64,000 nt of DNA from CALBPI01 sp039814545 (GTDB taxonomy: Bacteria; Pseudomonadota; Gammaproteobacteria; Steroidobacterales; Woeseiaceae). The position numbers and the translations under genes were made by a program. Shown piece after piece: positions 42,280-51,524 of the stretch. Location of the stretch: positions 1 through 64,000 of the forward strand of contig JBCCBB010000003.1 in assembly GCA_039814545.1 (NCBI GenBank), written 5' to 3'. The notes under the pieces are model-generated. The model was not told the DNA's origin, searched no databases, and was given only the letters and a program-made list of their open reading frames with translations. Position 1 is the first letter of the stretch. Each line of letters opens with the position of its first letter.

Positions 42280-43725
42280 ATGCGTCGTGCCGACACCTAC
42301 CAGCAATGGAAGCGGGCGGCCCAACGTTATGACCGACGGTTCAAGCTCGACCGCTGGAAGCGGGACGATCGGTCCGAGGACTACGACTTCGTCGAGATCC
42401 GAGCGCGCCTGGAGCAGCTGCGCGAGCTGCGCGCCCGAAAGGACAACCAGGCCCTGCTGTTTACGCTGAACGAGGGCATCCACGGGAACCTGGGCGGTAT
42501 GGGTCGGCCTTCGCTCTACCGAAAGGCCAAATTCGGCACCAAGAAGCTCATAATCGACTACACCGAGGAAGTCGTTGCGGCGCTGGAGCACCTCGCCAGC
42601 GGTCGGGTGCGCAACATCGATCTCGACGACAAGCTCGACTTTTTCCAGCGCGCGAGTCACTGCTACGGCCGCTCTGCTTTACTGATGAGTGGTGCCGGCA
42701 GCTTGCTCTACTACCACTTGGGTGTGATCAAAGCGCTCTGGGAGCAGGGCGTGCTGCCCAGCATTCTGTCGGGTTCGAGTGGCGGTGCCTTTATTGCAGG
42801 CCTTGTAGGCACCCGAAGTGACTCAGAGCTCGACGAGTTGTTCGACGACGATTTCCTTGAGGCCGAGGCAGCCGAGGAGGGCAGCTTCGTCCGACAGCTG
42901 TTCCCGTTCTCGCGCTCCCGCATGTCGGCTGATGAGATTTGGGAAGTGATCGAGCGCCTGGTCCCGGACATGACGTTCCAAGAGGCCTATGAGCACAGCA
43001 AGCTGCACATCAACATTTCTGTGGCTCCCGTAGAGCACCACCAAGCATCGCGGTTGCTCAACGCGATCACTTCACCCAATGTGATGGTGCGTGAGGCCGT
43101 GCTGGCGTCTTGCGCCGTACCGGCGGTCTACCCGCCTGTGACGCTGGCGGCTCGAAATTCCAAGGGCCGCCGTCAGCCTTACCTGGCGAACCGAAAGTGG
43201 GTCGACGGATCGGTGGCGCAAGACCTGCCGCTTAAGCGACTCTCGCGTCTTTACGGCGTCAACCACTCGGTCGTGAGCCAGACCAACCCCCTTGTGTTGC
43301 CGTTCATCAGTGAGTTTAAGAACCGGGCTACGGTCTGGGACATCGTGCGTGACACGGGGCTGCGCACGGCCAAGGACTGGTCGTTGGCGGCGGCGCAGTT
43401 GATCCAAAAGCCGCTGGGTCGTGAGCTCACAATCAGCCGCTGGATCAACACCTATGGCTCTGTGATTTCGCAGACCTATACAGGTGACATCAATATTCTG
43501 CCCGCGTCGCGCAGCTTCAACCCCTTCCACCTGCTGTCGCCGCGTACCAAGCGTGAAATACTCGACCTGATTCGAATGGGCGAGCGCGCGACCTGGCCCG
43601 CGATCGAGAAAATCCGGACCCAGACCCGCATCAGTCGAGCGCTAGACGGCATCCTGGAGCGATTCGAAGACCGTCTTGTCACGATCGCTCAGAAGCAGCA
43701 AATCATGCTCGACCGCTCGGCTTGA
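42280..43725 (+). CDS. Patatin-like phospholipase with N-terminal DUF3336 domain
   Basis: A 481-residue lipid hydrolase from ATG 42280; an in-frame GTG at 42244 and an ATG further upstream exist, but similarity to DUF3336 proteins starts at ADTYQQWKRAAQRYD. The N-terminal DUF3336 part (about 1-125) resembles bacterial relatives of yeast triacylglycerol lipases Tgl3/4/5. Patatin part: MSGAGSLLYYHLGVIKAL, nucleophile GSSGGAF and dyad Asp in WVDGSVAQDLP, all intact. Probably acts on storage or membrane lipids. The following alpha/beta hydrolase starts 16 bases later, so both may form a lipid-degrading pair. Confidence 0.87.
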   Translation: MRRADTYQQWKRAAQRYDRRFKLDRWKRDDRSEDYDFVEIRARLEQLRELRARKDNQALLFTLNEGIHGNLGGMGRPSLYRKAKFGTKKLIIDYTEEVVAALEHLASGRVRNIDLDDKLDFFQRASHCYGRSALLMSGAGSLLYYHLGVIKALWEQGVLPSILSGSSGGAFIAGLVGTRSDSELDELFDDDFLEAEAAEEGSFVRQLFPFSRSRMSADEIWEVIERLVPDMTFQEAYEHSKLHINISVAPVEHHQASRLLNAITSPNVMVREAVLASCAVPAVYPPVTLAARNSKGRRQPYLANRKWVDGSVAQDLPLKRLSRLYGVNHSVVSQTNPLVLPFISEFKNRATVWDIVRDTGLRTAKDWSLAAAQLIQKPLGRELTISRWINTYGSVISQTYTGDINILPASRSFNPFHLLSPRTKREILDLIRMGERATWPAIEKIRTQTRISRALDGILERFEDRLVTIAQKQQIMLDRSA

Positions 43726-43741
43726 GTCCTCAGGCTTAGGA

Positions 43742-44674
43742 ATGACCACAGCGCTTGTCGTCGTCATTGGGGCGTTGGTTAGCCTCTGGGCCGTACTGCG
43801 CCTGCGGCCGGTACCGTCGGTGCAGTTACTTCTGCGCGTGGCGCGTCGCGCCTTGGGCATGCGCTACCAAAGGGTGCGTGTTGCCGGCGAGCCCTGGGTG
43901 TACCTCGAGGGCGGCCCGAGCTCGGCGCCCGTCATCCTGTTCGTGCACGGCTACGGCGCCGACAAGGACATGTGGCTGTCCTACTCGCGTTTGTTCTCCA
44001 GGCGTTACCAGGTGATCTCGCCCGATCTCCCCGGCTTTGGCGAAGCCACGCGCGACCCTGAACGCGACTATTCGCCCCGGGCCCAGGCGCGCCGTCTTGC
44101 CGCGTTCTGCGACGCGCTGCGGATCAAGGACGCACACGTGGTCGGGAGCTCCATGGGGGGATTCATCAGTGCCTGGCTCTCCGTCGATCGCGCCGATCTC
44201 GTTCGCACGTTGACGCTCATGAATGCTGCCGGGCTCTACGGTGCGAATCCGTCGGTCGTACAAACCGTGGCGGAGTCTGGCGACAACCCGTTGGTTGCCG
44301 CTGATGATGCTGGACTGAAGCAACTCCTCGGGCTGTTGACCTACAAGCCGATACGTTTGCCGCGTTTCGTACGTGAGTTTCTGCTTGCGGGCTACAAGAC
44401 CAACCAGGTTTTGCTAGACCGCATTTTCTGGCAGCTCGTCGAAGCGCACGACAGCGAGGGGCTCGAGCCCGCACTGGCGCGCGTCCGCGCGCCGACGCTT
44501 ATCGTTTGGGGGAAGGAAGACCAGGTGCTCGATGCGAGTTGTGCGGCGGCATACGCCCAGGCGATTCCCAATGCGGAACTGCTCATGCTCGAGCAGGTAG
44601 GTCACGTCCCCATGTATGAGGCACCCGCGACGACTGCGGCCGCGCAGCGCGCGTTGTTTAGTCCGCGCGACTAG
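43742..44674 (+). CDS. Alpha/beta hydrolase, membrane-anchored lipase/esterase type
   Basis: A 310-residue alpha/beta hydrolase from ATG 43742; the longer open frame upstream lies inside the patatin gene. An N-terminal hydrophobic helix (about residues 4-20) probably anchors it. Motifs: oxyanion HGYGADKDMW, nucleophile GSSMGG (GxSxG), Asp in WGKEDQVLDAS and His in QVGHVPMYE. It resembles LipA- and PHA-depolymerase-like monoacylglycerol lipases of gammaproteobacteria. The preceding patatin suggests joint lipid breakdown. Convergent with the LOG gene (4-base gap). Confidence 0.85.
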   Translation: MTTALVVVIGALVSLWAVLRLRPVPSVQLLLRVARRALGMRYQRVRVAGEPWVYLEGGPSSAPVILFVHGYGADKDMWLSYSRLFSRRYQVISPDLPGFGEATRDPERDYSPRAQARRLAAFCDALRIKDAHVVGSSMGGFISAWLSVDRADLVRTLTLMNAAGLYGANPSVVQTVAESGDNPLVAADDAGLKQLLGLLTYKPIRLPRFVREFLLAGYKTNQVLLDRIFWQLVEAHDSEGLEPALARVRAPTLIVWGKEDQVLDASCAAAYAQAIPNAELLMLEQVGHVPMYEAPATTAAAQRALFSPRD

Positions 44675-44678
44675 CGCC

Positions 44679-45275
44679 CTACGCTTGCAGCGTGGCGCGC
44701 CACTTACCGCGTTCGGGCAGCTCCTGTGCGGCCAATGCCTCGAGCAGTGGGCCTGCCTCGTGGGCCTCAATCAGTAGCGATCGGTGGTCGGGCGCAACGA
44801 ATCCCGCGTCAACCTGGTCATCGATGAAGGCCAGCAGCTTGTCGTAGTAGCCGGCCACGTTGAACAGCCCCAGCGGCTTTCTGTGAATCCCGAGTTGGGT
44901 CCAGGTCAGAGCCTCAAACGTCTCGTCGAGTGTGCCAAATCCGCCAGGCAGGGCGATGAAGGCGTCCGCGGCCTCTGCCATTCGGAGTTTGCGCTCGTGC
45001 ATGGAATCCACGAAGTGCAATTCCGTGAGTCCCGGGTGCACGTGTTCGCGGTCCGTGAGCGCGCGGGGAATGATGCCTGTGGCGCTGCCACCCGCGGTTA
45101 ATACGGCATCGGCAATGGCGCCCATGAGGCCCGCGCTGCTGCCACCATAAACCAGATTCAGATTTTTCGAGGCGAGCGCTTCGCCGAGCTGTCGTGCCGC
45201 CGTCAGGTAGGCACCGTTGCGGCCGCTACGCGAGCCGCAAAACACGGCTACGGCAGCGAGCGCGGCGGTGGTCAC
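44679..45275 (-). CDS. LOG family protein (nucleotide 5'-monophosphate phosphoribohydrolase-like)
   Basis: A 198-residue LOG/YvdD-like protein. The signature PGGFGTLDE (PGGxGTxxE) and GGSSAGLMGAIADAVL are clear. Members cleave nucleotide or cytokinin-nucleotide phosphates; the bacterial housekeeping role is usually nucleotide salvage. The GTG start is one base after the pilE stop, so it is transcribed with the minor-pilin operon, although no function links it to pili. Convergent with the alpha/beta hydrolase gene. Confidence 0.88.
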   Translation of the reverse strand: MTTAALAAVAVFCGSRSGRNGAYLTAARQLGEALASKNLNLVYGGSSAGLMGAIADAVLTAGGSATGIIPRALTDREHVHPGLTELHFVDSMHERKLRMAEAADAFIALPGGFGTLDETFEALTWTQLGIHRKPLGLFNVAGYYDKLLAFIDDQVDAGFVAPDHRSLLIEAHEAGPLLEALAAQELPERGKWRATLQA

Positions 45276-45276
45276 C

Positions 45277-45711
45277 TCACCAGCACTGGGCGACCGTAGA
45301 GGTACCGGTGGTGCCTTTGACGCCAGCGTGCGTCAGCGACAGGTTGCCGCATTTGTCACCGATCTGCGCCGTCGCAGGAGTCGCCGTGATGGTGTAGGTC
45401 AACTGCGCCAGGTTGCCGATGGCGAAGTTGTAGTAGGTCACGCCGCCTTCTTTCGGCGAGGAGAGCAGGGAGGCAGGAACGACATCAGCCAATGCGGTGC
45501 CCGCCCGATCCTGGTCGTAGCGACCGTTCTCGGTGTAGAAGCGCTCCATCCACTGTGCAAGCTCGAGCATGACGGCCTGGCCGTCGGCACGTCGCGCTTT
45601 GCGAACGCTGTCCTGGTAGCTCGGGATCACCAGCGCGGCCAGGATGCCCAGTATGAGCACCACAGTCAGCAGCTCGACGAGCGTGACGCCTTGTTGTCGC
45701 AACTTACTCAT
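45277..45711 (-). CDS. pilE: Type IV pilus minor pilin PilE
   Basis: Class III-signal pilin of 144 residues from the ATG at 45711. The short basic leader MSKLRQQG is followed by VTLVELL, with Gly at -1 and Glu at +5, so PilD can cleave it (Val instead of Phe at +1). A hydrophobic N-terminal helix, TPYA-like segment (RFYTENGRYDQD) and a C-terminal Cys pair (KCGNL ... AQCW) follow, as in minor PilE proteins. It is the last pilus gene here. Its start overlaps the pilY1 stop by eight bases, and the LOG gene follows one base after its stop. Confidence 0.9.
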   Translation of the reverse strand: MSKLRQQGVTLVELLTVVLILGILAALVIPSYQDSVRKARRADGQAVMLELAQWMERFYTENGRYDQDRAGTALADVVPASLLSSPKEGGVTYYNFAIGNLAQLTYTITATPATAQIGDKCGNLSLTHAGVKGTTGTSTVAQCW

Positions 45712-48700
45712 TGATGATCTGCTCCCAGGAGAGGCGGCCGCTGACCACCGAGCTGCCGACATCGATGTCGCGGTCTTCGATCTCACCTGTGCTACCCGGG
45801 GTGTACTGACGATCGCCCAGGACCGAGGACTGCCACGGCAGGCCTTCGTTCTGGTTGAAGCGCTCACCGCCCGGCGAGTAGGTGATCGGGTTGCCATCAG
45901 AATCGGTCAGCGTTTGGTCGGCCACGAGGTCGCCATTGTCCACAGCGTTGTCGCGGTTCAGGTCAAACACTGGTGCCTGCGGACGACCGCCGTCACAGAT
46001 GTTGATCGACATGAGCCAACCGCCACCACCGACGACACAGGGGTCACCGGCATCGGGGACGATGGTGTTGAAGAAGACGATCTCGCCGCGCACCAGCGGG
46101 TTCGATACGACGCGCTCGCCGGCTTCGGGCAGGTCCATGTACCAGCCGAGGTCGTTGGCCGGGTCGAACGCGTTCGCGGTCGGGACGCGCACCAGCGAGG
46201 TATCCACGTCCGCCGAGGGGTCGTTGGCAAGCTGTTCGAGCAGATCATTGCGATCGAGCTCGTCGTCGCCGCGGTCCCAGATGCCGTAGAACGATTGTTC
46301 TTCGGTGTTGGACTTGTCGGCCTCGGCTACGTACTGGCCTGTACCAAAGAGTACAAAGACGTCCGGTGTCACACTGTTGTCGTAGGGGCAGCGCGCCAAG
46401 ACCGGCTTGCTCGTGATCGGCTGCAGGTCGCCCGCATCGTTTTCGGCGGTGAACAACGGTACTGGCGTGCCACTGCTCGTGTAGTCCACGCTCCAGGACG
46501 CGTCATTGTTCGAAGACAGGTCAAACGCCCACATACGACCCTCAAGGTCGCCCGCGTAGGCGCGGTCCGGCGTGCCGTCGCTGTCGAGATCGGCCAGCTG
46601 CGGCGTGCTCATGCCATTAGTGCCCGCGCTCGGTACATCGATGACGAGGTAATCAGAGCCCAGGGTCCAGGTACCGTCGAGACCGCCCTCGAGGTAAATA
46701 ATCATGAGCGCGGCAGCACCTGTTGTGCTGTTGTAGCCATTGCCCAGAACCGCCGCCCAGCGGCCGTTGTTCATGAGGGCAATCGTCGGCTCGGCAAAGC
46801 CGAAGCCCAGGTTGGCGTCATCGGCATCGGTGAATTCCCACATGACCCAGCCAGCTGCATTCGCTTCGGTCATGACCGTAGGATCGGTAACGTCCAGCGC
46901 AAACAGACCCTTGCCGCCACCGCGCAGGGAGCCCAGAAGGATCGTGCGCCAGCTGGCGACACCCGCCGAGTCGGTGGCGACATACGCGTCGCTGACGGCC
47001 GGCGTCTGGTCGACGTAGTAGCGGTGCACGTAGCCCTGTTCGGTCAGGGCGTGCAGGCCTTCACCAGCGGCGTTGCTGAACAGCGCGTCGGGGACGTAAG
47101 CCACGAACTCTGAACCCGAGCCAGGCTGGCCCGTGTCGCCCCAGAAACCATGCAACATGCCGTCGTTGGCGCCCACAAATACGGCCGGGCGGCGACTTGC
47201 GGCCGAACCCTGCTTGTAGGTGCTGTACGCGTCGGTGCCCGTCGGGAAAGGTGCTACTGAGGGCCAGTCACTCGTCGGTTCACCGACAAAGACGGGGCCC
47301 GAGTGAACGATGTCGCCCAGCAGCGTGCGCGGGCTGCGTTCGCGGAACAGCGTGTCGCTTTCGTTGGTGCGGTCGCCACGCAGGTAGTCGATGACGTCCT
47401 GAGCGGTCGTGCTGCCGGGGAGGTTGGTCGACAGGTCAGCAAGCTGGGTTGCGGTCAGGTCTGCGACGTCGCGGAACGCGATGCCGTCACCGTCGAAGGT
47501 GGCGATCTGACGTGCCGACTCGGTCGGAATCAGATCCGCGGCTTCCCAGGCCGGCGTCGTAGAGACGTCGCCTGTGAGGGGGTTGAGGTCACTGGCCGTG
47601 AGGAAGCCGCTCCAGTCCTCGGAGTCCAGCTTGGCCTGATAAACCACTGAGTCACTCGACAGGAGACCGGTGTTAAACGTTACCGCGGCGGCCGTACCTT
47701 CTGTTTCGATGACCACTTCGAAGACGTCGGTCATCCGGCTTGCGATTTCTTCTGGCGTGCGTGCATTGAGCATCTCACCACGACCATTGACCGCCGCATG
47801 GTACAGGTCGTCGACCATCACCGGGTTGCGGTAGACGTTCGGCTCGGGCCAGGTCGGCGGATTGGTGTGCGCGTCCTCGACGTCAAAGTGCGTGACGTTG
47901 AAGAGCGTGCCCGTGGCGTTCAGCGTGACGCCAAATGTCGTCATGTGGAGATCGTCGTTGCAGTCGAGCGTCGGATCAGTGCCCGCCGCGCACGCCGTCG
48001 GAACGGGGACGCGACCGGTCGGGAACCCAGTGATGCCGAGGTTCTCGTAGTACTTCCAGGCGATATCGCCCAGCGTGCCACTGAACGTGTCGCCGTAAGG
48101 CGCGGGCTGCCCGGTGTCTTCGTTCCCAATACCAGCGACCGAAGACGCGTTGGCGAAGCCGTCCGTGAAGACGATGCCGTAGTTCTTCTGGCAGGAAAAC
48201 TCGATAGGTGCGTTGGCGTCGGTGCGCTCGTATTGCTGGCCCACGAAGTCGAGTGCCTCGCGCGTCGGCGTACCGCCAACACCACGCGAGGTCACCAGGC
48301 TATCCAGGATGGCCGGCTTGTCCGTTGTCAGGCTCTGCATGGTCACGGCTGTGCGGTTGTTGAACCGGACCTGACCAATGCGTACGCCGTCAATTTCGTC
48401 GATGGCGCGCGTGATACCGCCGCGCAACGCCTGGTGACGTTTGCGGAAGTAGGTGAACCAGTTGGCGAAATTCTGCATTTCGTCGGTGTAGCTGCGGCCG
48501 CTCGGGAACGTATTGGACGGGCGAATCTCGTAGCGCACCATGCAAGCACCGTCCGGGCCGATGGCGTCAGCCGTACCCGTCACCGTGCCGGCTGCGAAGT
48601 TGTTCTGGAACAACGCGTAGTTGGCCGGATCCGGGGACGCGCAATCGATGGTCGTGCCCCCAATGTCCATCGTGGCCATGTCGTCCACGATGAAGTAGGT

Positions 48701-49417
48701 CGAGGGGAAGTACGCGACGTTGTAGTACTGAGGGAACGTCGCAGCGACGCCATTGACGTCGAACATGCCCGTCCACAGGACGAAGTGCCAATCGAAGTCC
48801 AGCGGATCAGCCAGCGGGATGTCTTGCGTCAGGTCGACCTGAAACGTTGTCGCATCGGCGATCGGGTCCCAGGGCGCGGCGGTCGGATCGACGTTGCCGA
48901 AGGTGTAGGCGCCACCCGTATCGACCCAGGGCTCGTAGGTAATCGCTGGGTCGTAATAGGCCGAGTTGTAGTTCGGGCTGCGCGACCACGCGAGATCGAG
49001 CGTCGGCGGCAGGGGCCAGTGGTTCGAGTTGTACGAACGACGAGAGCCCGTGCGGTTCGCGGCGTCATAGCCATTCGGGAACAGGTAGGAGAACTTCCAC
49101 CAGGGGTCACCGGAACTACCGGCCTGGTTGAAGTTCAGGACGCCCGGTGCGGGGCTGTTCGTGTTATCGAGGCCAACAAAGCTCGAGGTCGTGATGTTGA
49201 ACCAGGCCGATGCGTCGTTGGTCGAGAAGAGGACCTCAAAGTCCATACTTCCCGAGTCATCGAGGATCAGGATGGCGTTGGGCTCAACGGCGTCCGACAG
49301 GAATAGGGGCGCATTCGAAAGCGGCCCCGGTGCGGCCAGTGCCGTCGTGGTGCCCAGTGCCAGCGCGACGGCTGACAGCAATCGTGTACGTGGATTCATG
49401 ATGACGTGCTTGTTCAT
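45704..49417 (-). CDS. pilY1: Type IV pilus tip adhesin/assembly protein PilY1
   Basis: A 1237-residue PilY1, normal length. The ATG at 49417 has AGGG eight bases upstream; an ATG at 49399 lacks one. A signal peptide ends near ALA-AP. The N-terminal von Willebrand-like domain has the MIDAS motif DDSGS (53-57) in AILILDDSGSMDFE. The C-terminal half is a PilY1-type beta-propeller with calcium loops: DLDSDGTPD (about residue 950) and a second Asp-rich turn FDLNRDNAVDNGDL near the end. PilY1 primes pilus assembly, controls twitching and surface sensing, and sits at the tip. Long open frames on the opposite strand are coding shadows. Confidence 0.93.
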   Translation of the reverse strand: MNKHVIMNPRTRLLSAVALALGTTTALAAPGPLSNAPLFLSDAVEPNAILILDDSGSMDFEVLFSTNDASAWFNITTSSFVGLDNTNSPAPGVLNFNQAGSSGDPWWKFSYLFPNGYDAANRTGSRRSYNSNHWPLPPTLDLAWSRSPNYNSAYYDPAITYEPWVDTGGAYTFGNVDPTAAPWDPIADATTFQVDLTQDIPLADPLDFDWHFVLWTGMFDVNGVAATFPQYYNVAYFPSTYFIVDDMATMDIGGTTIDCASPDPANYALFQNNFAAGTVTGTADAIGPDGACMVRYEIRPSNTFPSGRSYTDEMQNFANWFTYFRKRHQALRGGITRAIDEIDGVRIGQVRFNNRTAVTMQSLTTDKPAILDSLVTSRGVGGTPTREALDFVGQQYERTDANAPIEFSCQKNYGIVFTDGFANASSVAGIGNEDTGQPAPYGDTFSGTLGDIAWKYYENLGITGFPTGRVPVPTACAAGTDPTLDCNDDLHMTTFGVTLNATGTLFNVTHFDVEDAHTNPPTWPEPNVYRNPVMVDDLYHAAVNGRGEMLNARTPEEIASRMTDVFEVVIETEGTAAAVTFNTGLLSSDSVVYQAKLDSEDWSGFLTASDLNPLTGDVSTTPAWEAADLIPTESARQIATFDGDGIAFRDVADLTATQLADLSTNLPGSTTAQDVIDYLRGDRTNESDTLFRERSPRTLLGDIVHSGPVFVGEPTSDWPSVAPFPTGTDAYSTYKQGSAASRRPAVFVGANDGMLHGFWGDTGQPGSGSEFVAYVPDALFSNAAGEGLHALTEQGYVHRYYVDQTPAVSDAYVATDSAGVASWRTILLGSLRGGGKGLFALDVTDPTVMTEANAAGWVMWEFTDADDANLGFGFAEPTIALMNNGRWAAVLGNGYNSTTGAAALMIIYLEGGLDGTWTLGSDYLVIDVPSAGTNGMSTPQLADLDSDGTPDRAYAGDLEGRMWAFDLSSNNDASWSVDYTSSGTPVPLFTAENDAGDLQPITSKPVLARCPYDNSVTPDVFVLFGTGQYVAEADKSNTEEQSFYGIWDRGDDELDRNDLLEQLANDPSADVDTSLVRVPTANAFDPANDLGWYMDLPEAGERVVSNPLVRGEIVFFNTIVPDAGDPCVVGGGGWLMSINICDGGRPQAPVFDLNRDNAVDNGDLVADQTLTDSDGNPITYSPGGERFNQNEGLPWQSSVLGDRQYTPGSTGEIEDRDIDVGSSVVSGRLSWEQIINE

Positions 49418-49450
49418 TCGTGTAACCCTGCTCGTGAGCGCGCAGTGCGA

Positions 49451-49984
49451 TCAGAAGCGCTTGGCGTAATTGGTGCGCAGGATGACCTGCGAGGTGCCGG
49501 ACGCGCCCACACCCCGTGCGTGAATTTTGAAAACGTAGATCTCGCCGGTACCCGTCGACACGCCGTAGCCGCCGCTCAGGTTGATCGATGAGTTCACCGA
49601 CTCGTCGACCGTGCCGCGAATCTCGATCATGTACTCGGGCGCGGTCGCGACATACTTAAGAACACCGAACGTCGTGTTGTTGTAGGCGCGTGCGTCCGTG
49701 GGCCAGGCCGTGTAGACGTCGGGTGCGAAGCCGGTTTCGAAGAGTCCGCCCGAGTTGTCAAACAGCGCCAGCGTCGTGAGGCTCTCAATGAACTCCTCAG
49801 CCTCGCGCAGCCCAGCCTCAGCGGCCTGGAAGGCGAGGTCCTGATCGCGTAGGTTACCGGCGATGCGTTCTGTGATCGTCGAGCTGCGCATCGCGGTGGT
49901 GCCGATCAGTGACAAAAGCAAAAGCGCGATCAGCGCAATCACCATGACGACACCGGATTGTCTGTTGAAGCTGGCAGTACGCAT
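49451..49984 (-). CDS. pilX: Type IV pilus minor pilin PilX
   Basis: A 177-residue minor pilin. Opening RTASFNRQSGVVMVIALIALLLLSLIGTTAMRSS is a PilX-type N-terminal helix; the cleavage Gly is followed by VVMVIAL, with no Glu at +5, as in PilX and GspK-like tip pilins. Then comes NLRDQDLAFQAAEAGLREAE, a PilX hallmark. It forms part of the tip complex with PilY1, PilV and PilW. Its ATG overlaps the pilW stop by one base. Confidence 0.9.
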   Translation of the reverse strand: MRTASFNRQSGVVMVIALIALLLLSLIGTTAMRSSTITERIAGNLRDQDLAFQAAEAGLREAEEFIESLTTLALFDNSGGLFETGFAPDVYTAWPTDARAYNNTTFGVLKYVATAPEYMIEIRGTVDESVNSSINLSGGYGVSTGTGEIYVFKIHARGVGASGTSQVILRTNYAKRF

Positions 49985-51054
49985 CAGAGCACCCGGTTAC
50001 GAATGGTGGTCGTCGACGAGTACACGCGACGCAGCCTGCGGTCGGTCGGTGTGACCGGCGTCAGGCTGGCCGTGGTGCCGTCGAAGAGAATGTAAGACTG
50101 CGGGTTATCGGCGACGCGATCGTCAGTCGATTCCATGAGCAGGTTGATCTGGACACTCAACACGTTGGCCCAGTTCGCCGTGCTGATGGCGTCGGCACGC
50201 TGGTAGGCGTCAATGCTGCCGTCAAAATCGGTGTCGACGCCGTAGACGAGCTCCATGTCGACCACGCCGTCGGCGATCTCCACGGGTGTGCCCAGAGTGC
50301 CATTGGCGCCCAGAGTCATGCGGAAGAGTGCGCTGCGGCCCGAAGCGCCCGTACCCACGTAGTAGGCCCGCGACATGAGGCGCAATACAAAGCTGTCTTC
50401 ATCGTACTGGTAGGGCGTGCCCGTTGCGGTGCTGCAATCCAGCGGCTCACCGAGCCCCTGTGTGCAGTTGCCGGGGCTGCCGGCACCTGAGCCGTTCAAG
50501 ATCGTCGTGGCCGTGTTGCCCGTGTTCGCATTGGTTTGCTGGAAGATCGCCGTATTCAGGCAATCGGTGATCGCGAGGACTTCGCCCGCTTGGATATCAT
50601 GCGCGGCGTCGAGCGTAATCGTGGCCGTAGCCGGCGAGTGACTCTGAACCACGTATCGGTCTTCCGGGATGGCGCGCGTGATCGTCAGCGCGTCGGTACC
50701 GGCCAGCGCCAGGCCCGAGAAATCGGCGGGGAAAGTCGAGCCCGCTTCGTAGCCGACGATGGACGTCGCCGCGTCGTATTCCCAGTTCACGGCGCCGTTG
50801 TTGAGCGTGTTGATGACCGTGGCCGCATTGCCGCAGCCCATGAACCCGGCCAGGCGGATGTCACGCACCATCATATTCAGCGAGAACCGTCCGACTTCCT
50901 GAAGTTCGGTCAGCGCCTGCTGCGTCGTGTAGGACTTCTTGCTGCCAACATAGAGCTGCAGGATGCCGCCGATGAGAAACGCGCCGATGGTCAGCGCGAT
51001 GAGCAGTTCAATGAGCGTGTAGCCCGTTTGCTTGCTGTGGTGTCGCACGCTCAT
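49984..51054 (-). CDS. pilW: Type IV pilus minor pilin PilW
   Basis: A 356-residue minor pilin, the longest of the group as usual for PilW. The ATG at 51054 overlaps the pilV stop (TGATG); the GTG directly before it is an alternative. The leader peptide ends at KQTG-YTLIELLIALTIG, with Glu at +5. The sequence EVGRFSLNMMVRDIRLAGFMGC is a PilW hallmark. It contributes to the pilus tip priming complex. Confidence 0.9.
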   Translation of the reverse strand: MSVRHHSKQTGYTLIELLIALTIGAFLIGGILQLYVGSKKSYTTQQALTELQEVGRFSLNMMVRDIRLAGFMGCGNAATVINTLNNGAVNWEYDAATSIVGYEAGSTFPADFSGLALAGTDALTITRAIPEDRYVVQSHSPATATITLDAAHDIQAGEVLAITDCLNTAIFQQTNANTGNTATTILNGSGAGSPGNCTQGLGEPLDCSTATGTPYQYDEDSFVLRLMSRAYYVGTGASGRSALFRMTLGANGTLGTPVEIADGVVDMELVYGVDTDFDGSIDAYQRADAISTANWANVLSVQINLLMESTDDRVADNPQSYILFDGTTASLTPVTPTDRRLRRVYSSTTTIRNRVL

Positions 51055-51524
51055 CACAGGTCCGTCGTCAGCGCGAAGTCGATAACGTCTGCCGCGGCGC
51101 GACCGTCATTCCATTGCACCGTGATCGTCGCGCGCTGGGGTGCATCTGGGGTGGCACCTGCATCCGTTTCAATAGAGCCATTGCCGGCGGGCAGGTAGTA
51201 GGCCAAAGCCGCGCGCCACTGCACCAAATCAATGTCAGCGACCGCGGTCGGCGACCCAGGTGCCGCGTCCGTCAACGCGATGTCGTAGCTGTTCGCGACC
51301 ACAGCGGCCCGATTGGCGCGCATGCGATCGGCAATGTCGTAGGCGAGGATGCTGGCCTGTGTGCGCAGGTACGCCGAGTTGTTCAGCCGCGTGCCGCTTG
51401 CCTGCAAGCTGGCCAGGCCGATAAGCCCGCCCGTCAGTATGATCGCCGCGACGAGAATCTCGAGCAGCGTATAACCACGCTGACGACTGCGAACCGGACG
51501 TTGTCGGCGCCGGGTTACGGGCAT
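51054..51524 (-). CDS. pilV: Type IV pilus minor pilin PilV
   Basis: A 156-residue minor pilin with the prepilin leader ending at RQRG-YTLLEILVAAIILTGGLIGLA (Glu at +5) and the PilV sequence AYLRTQASILAYDIADRMRANR. Overlaps fimT by ten bases and pilW by one. A highly basic leader (residues 1-15) is notable. Confidence 0.9.
   Translation of the reverse strand: MPVTRRRQRPVRSRQRGYTLLEILVAAIILTGGLIGLASLQASGTRLNNSAYLRTQASILAYDIADRMRANRAAVVANSYDIALTDAAPGSPTAVADIDLVQWRAALAYYLPAGNGSIETDAGATPDAPQRATITVQWNDGRAAADVIDFALTTDL

Noticed and set aside
45644..49306. Very long open frames on the plus strand (489 and 502 codons) opposite pilY1
   Set aside because: They mirror the codon pattern of a strongly supported pilY1, are rich in Arg, Val and Gly without recognisable motifs, and have no ribosome site. 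They are GC-driven shadows.
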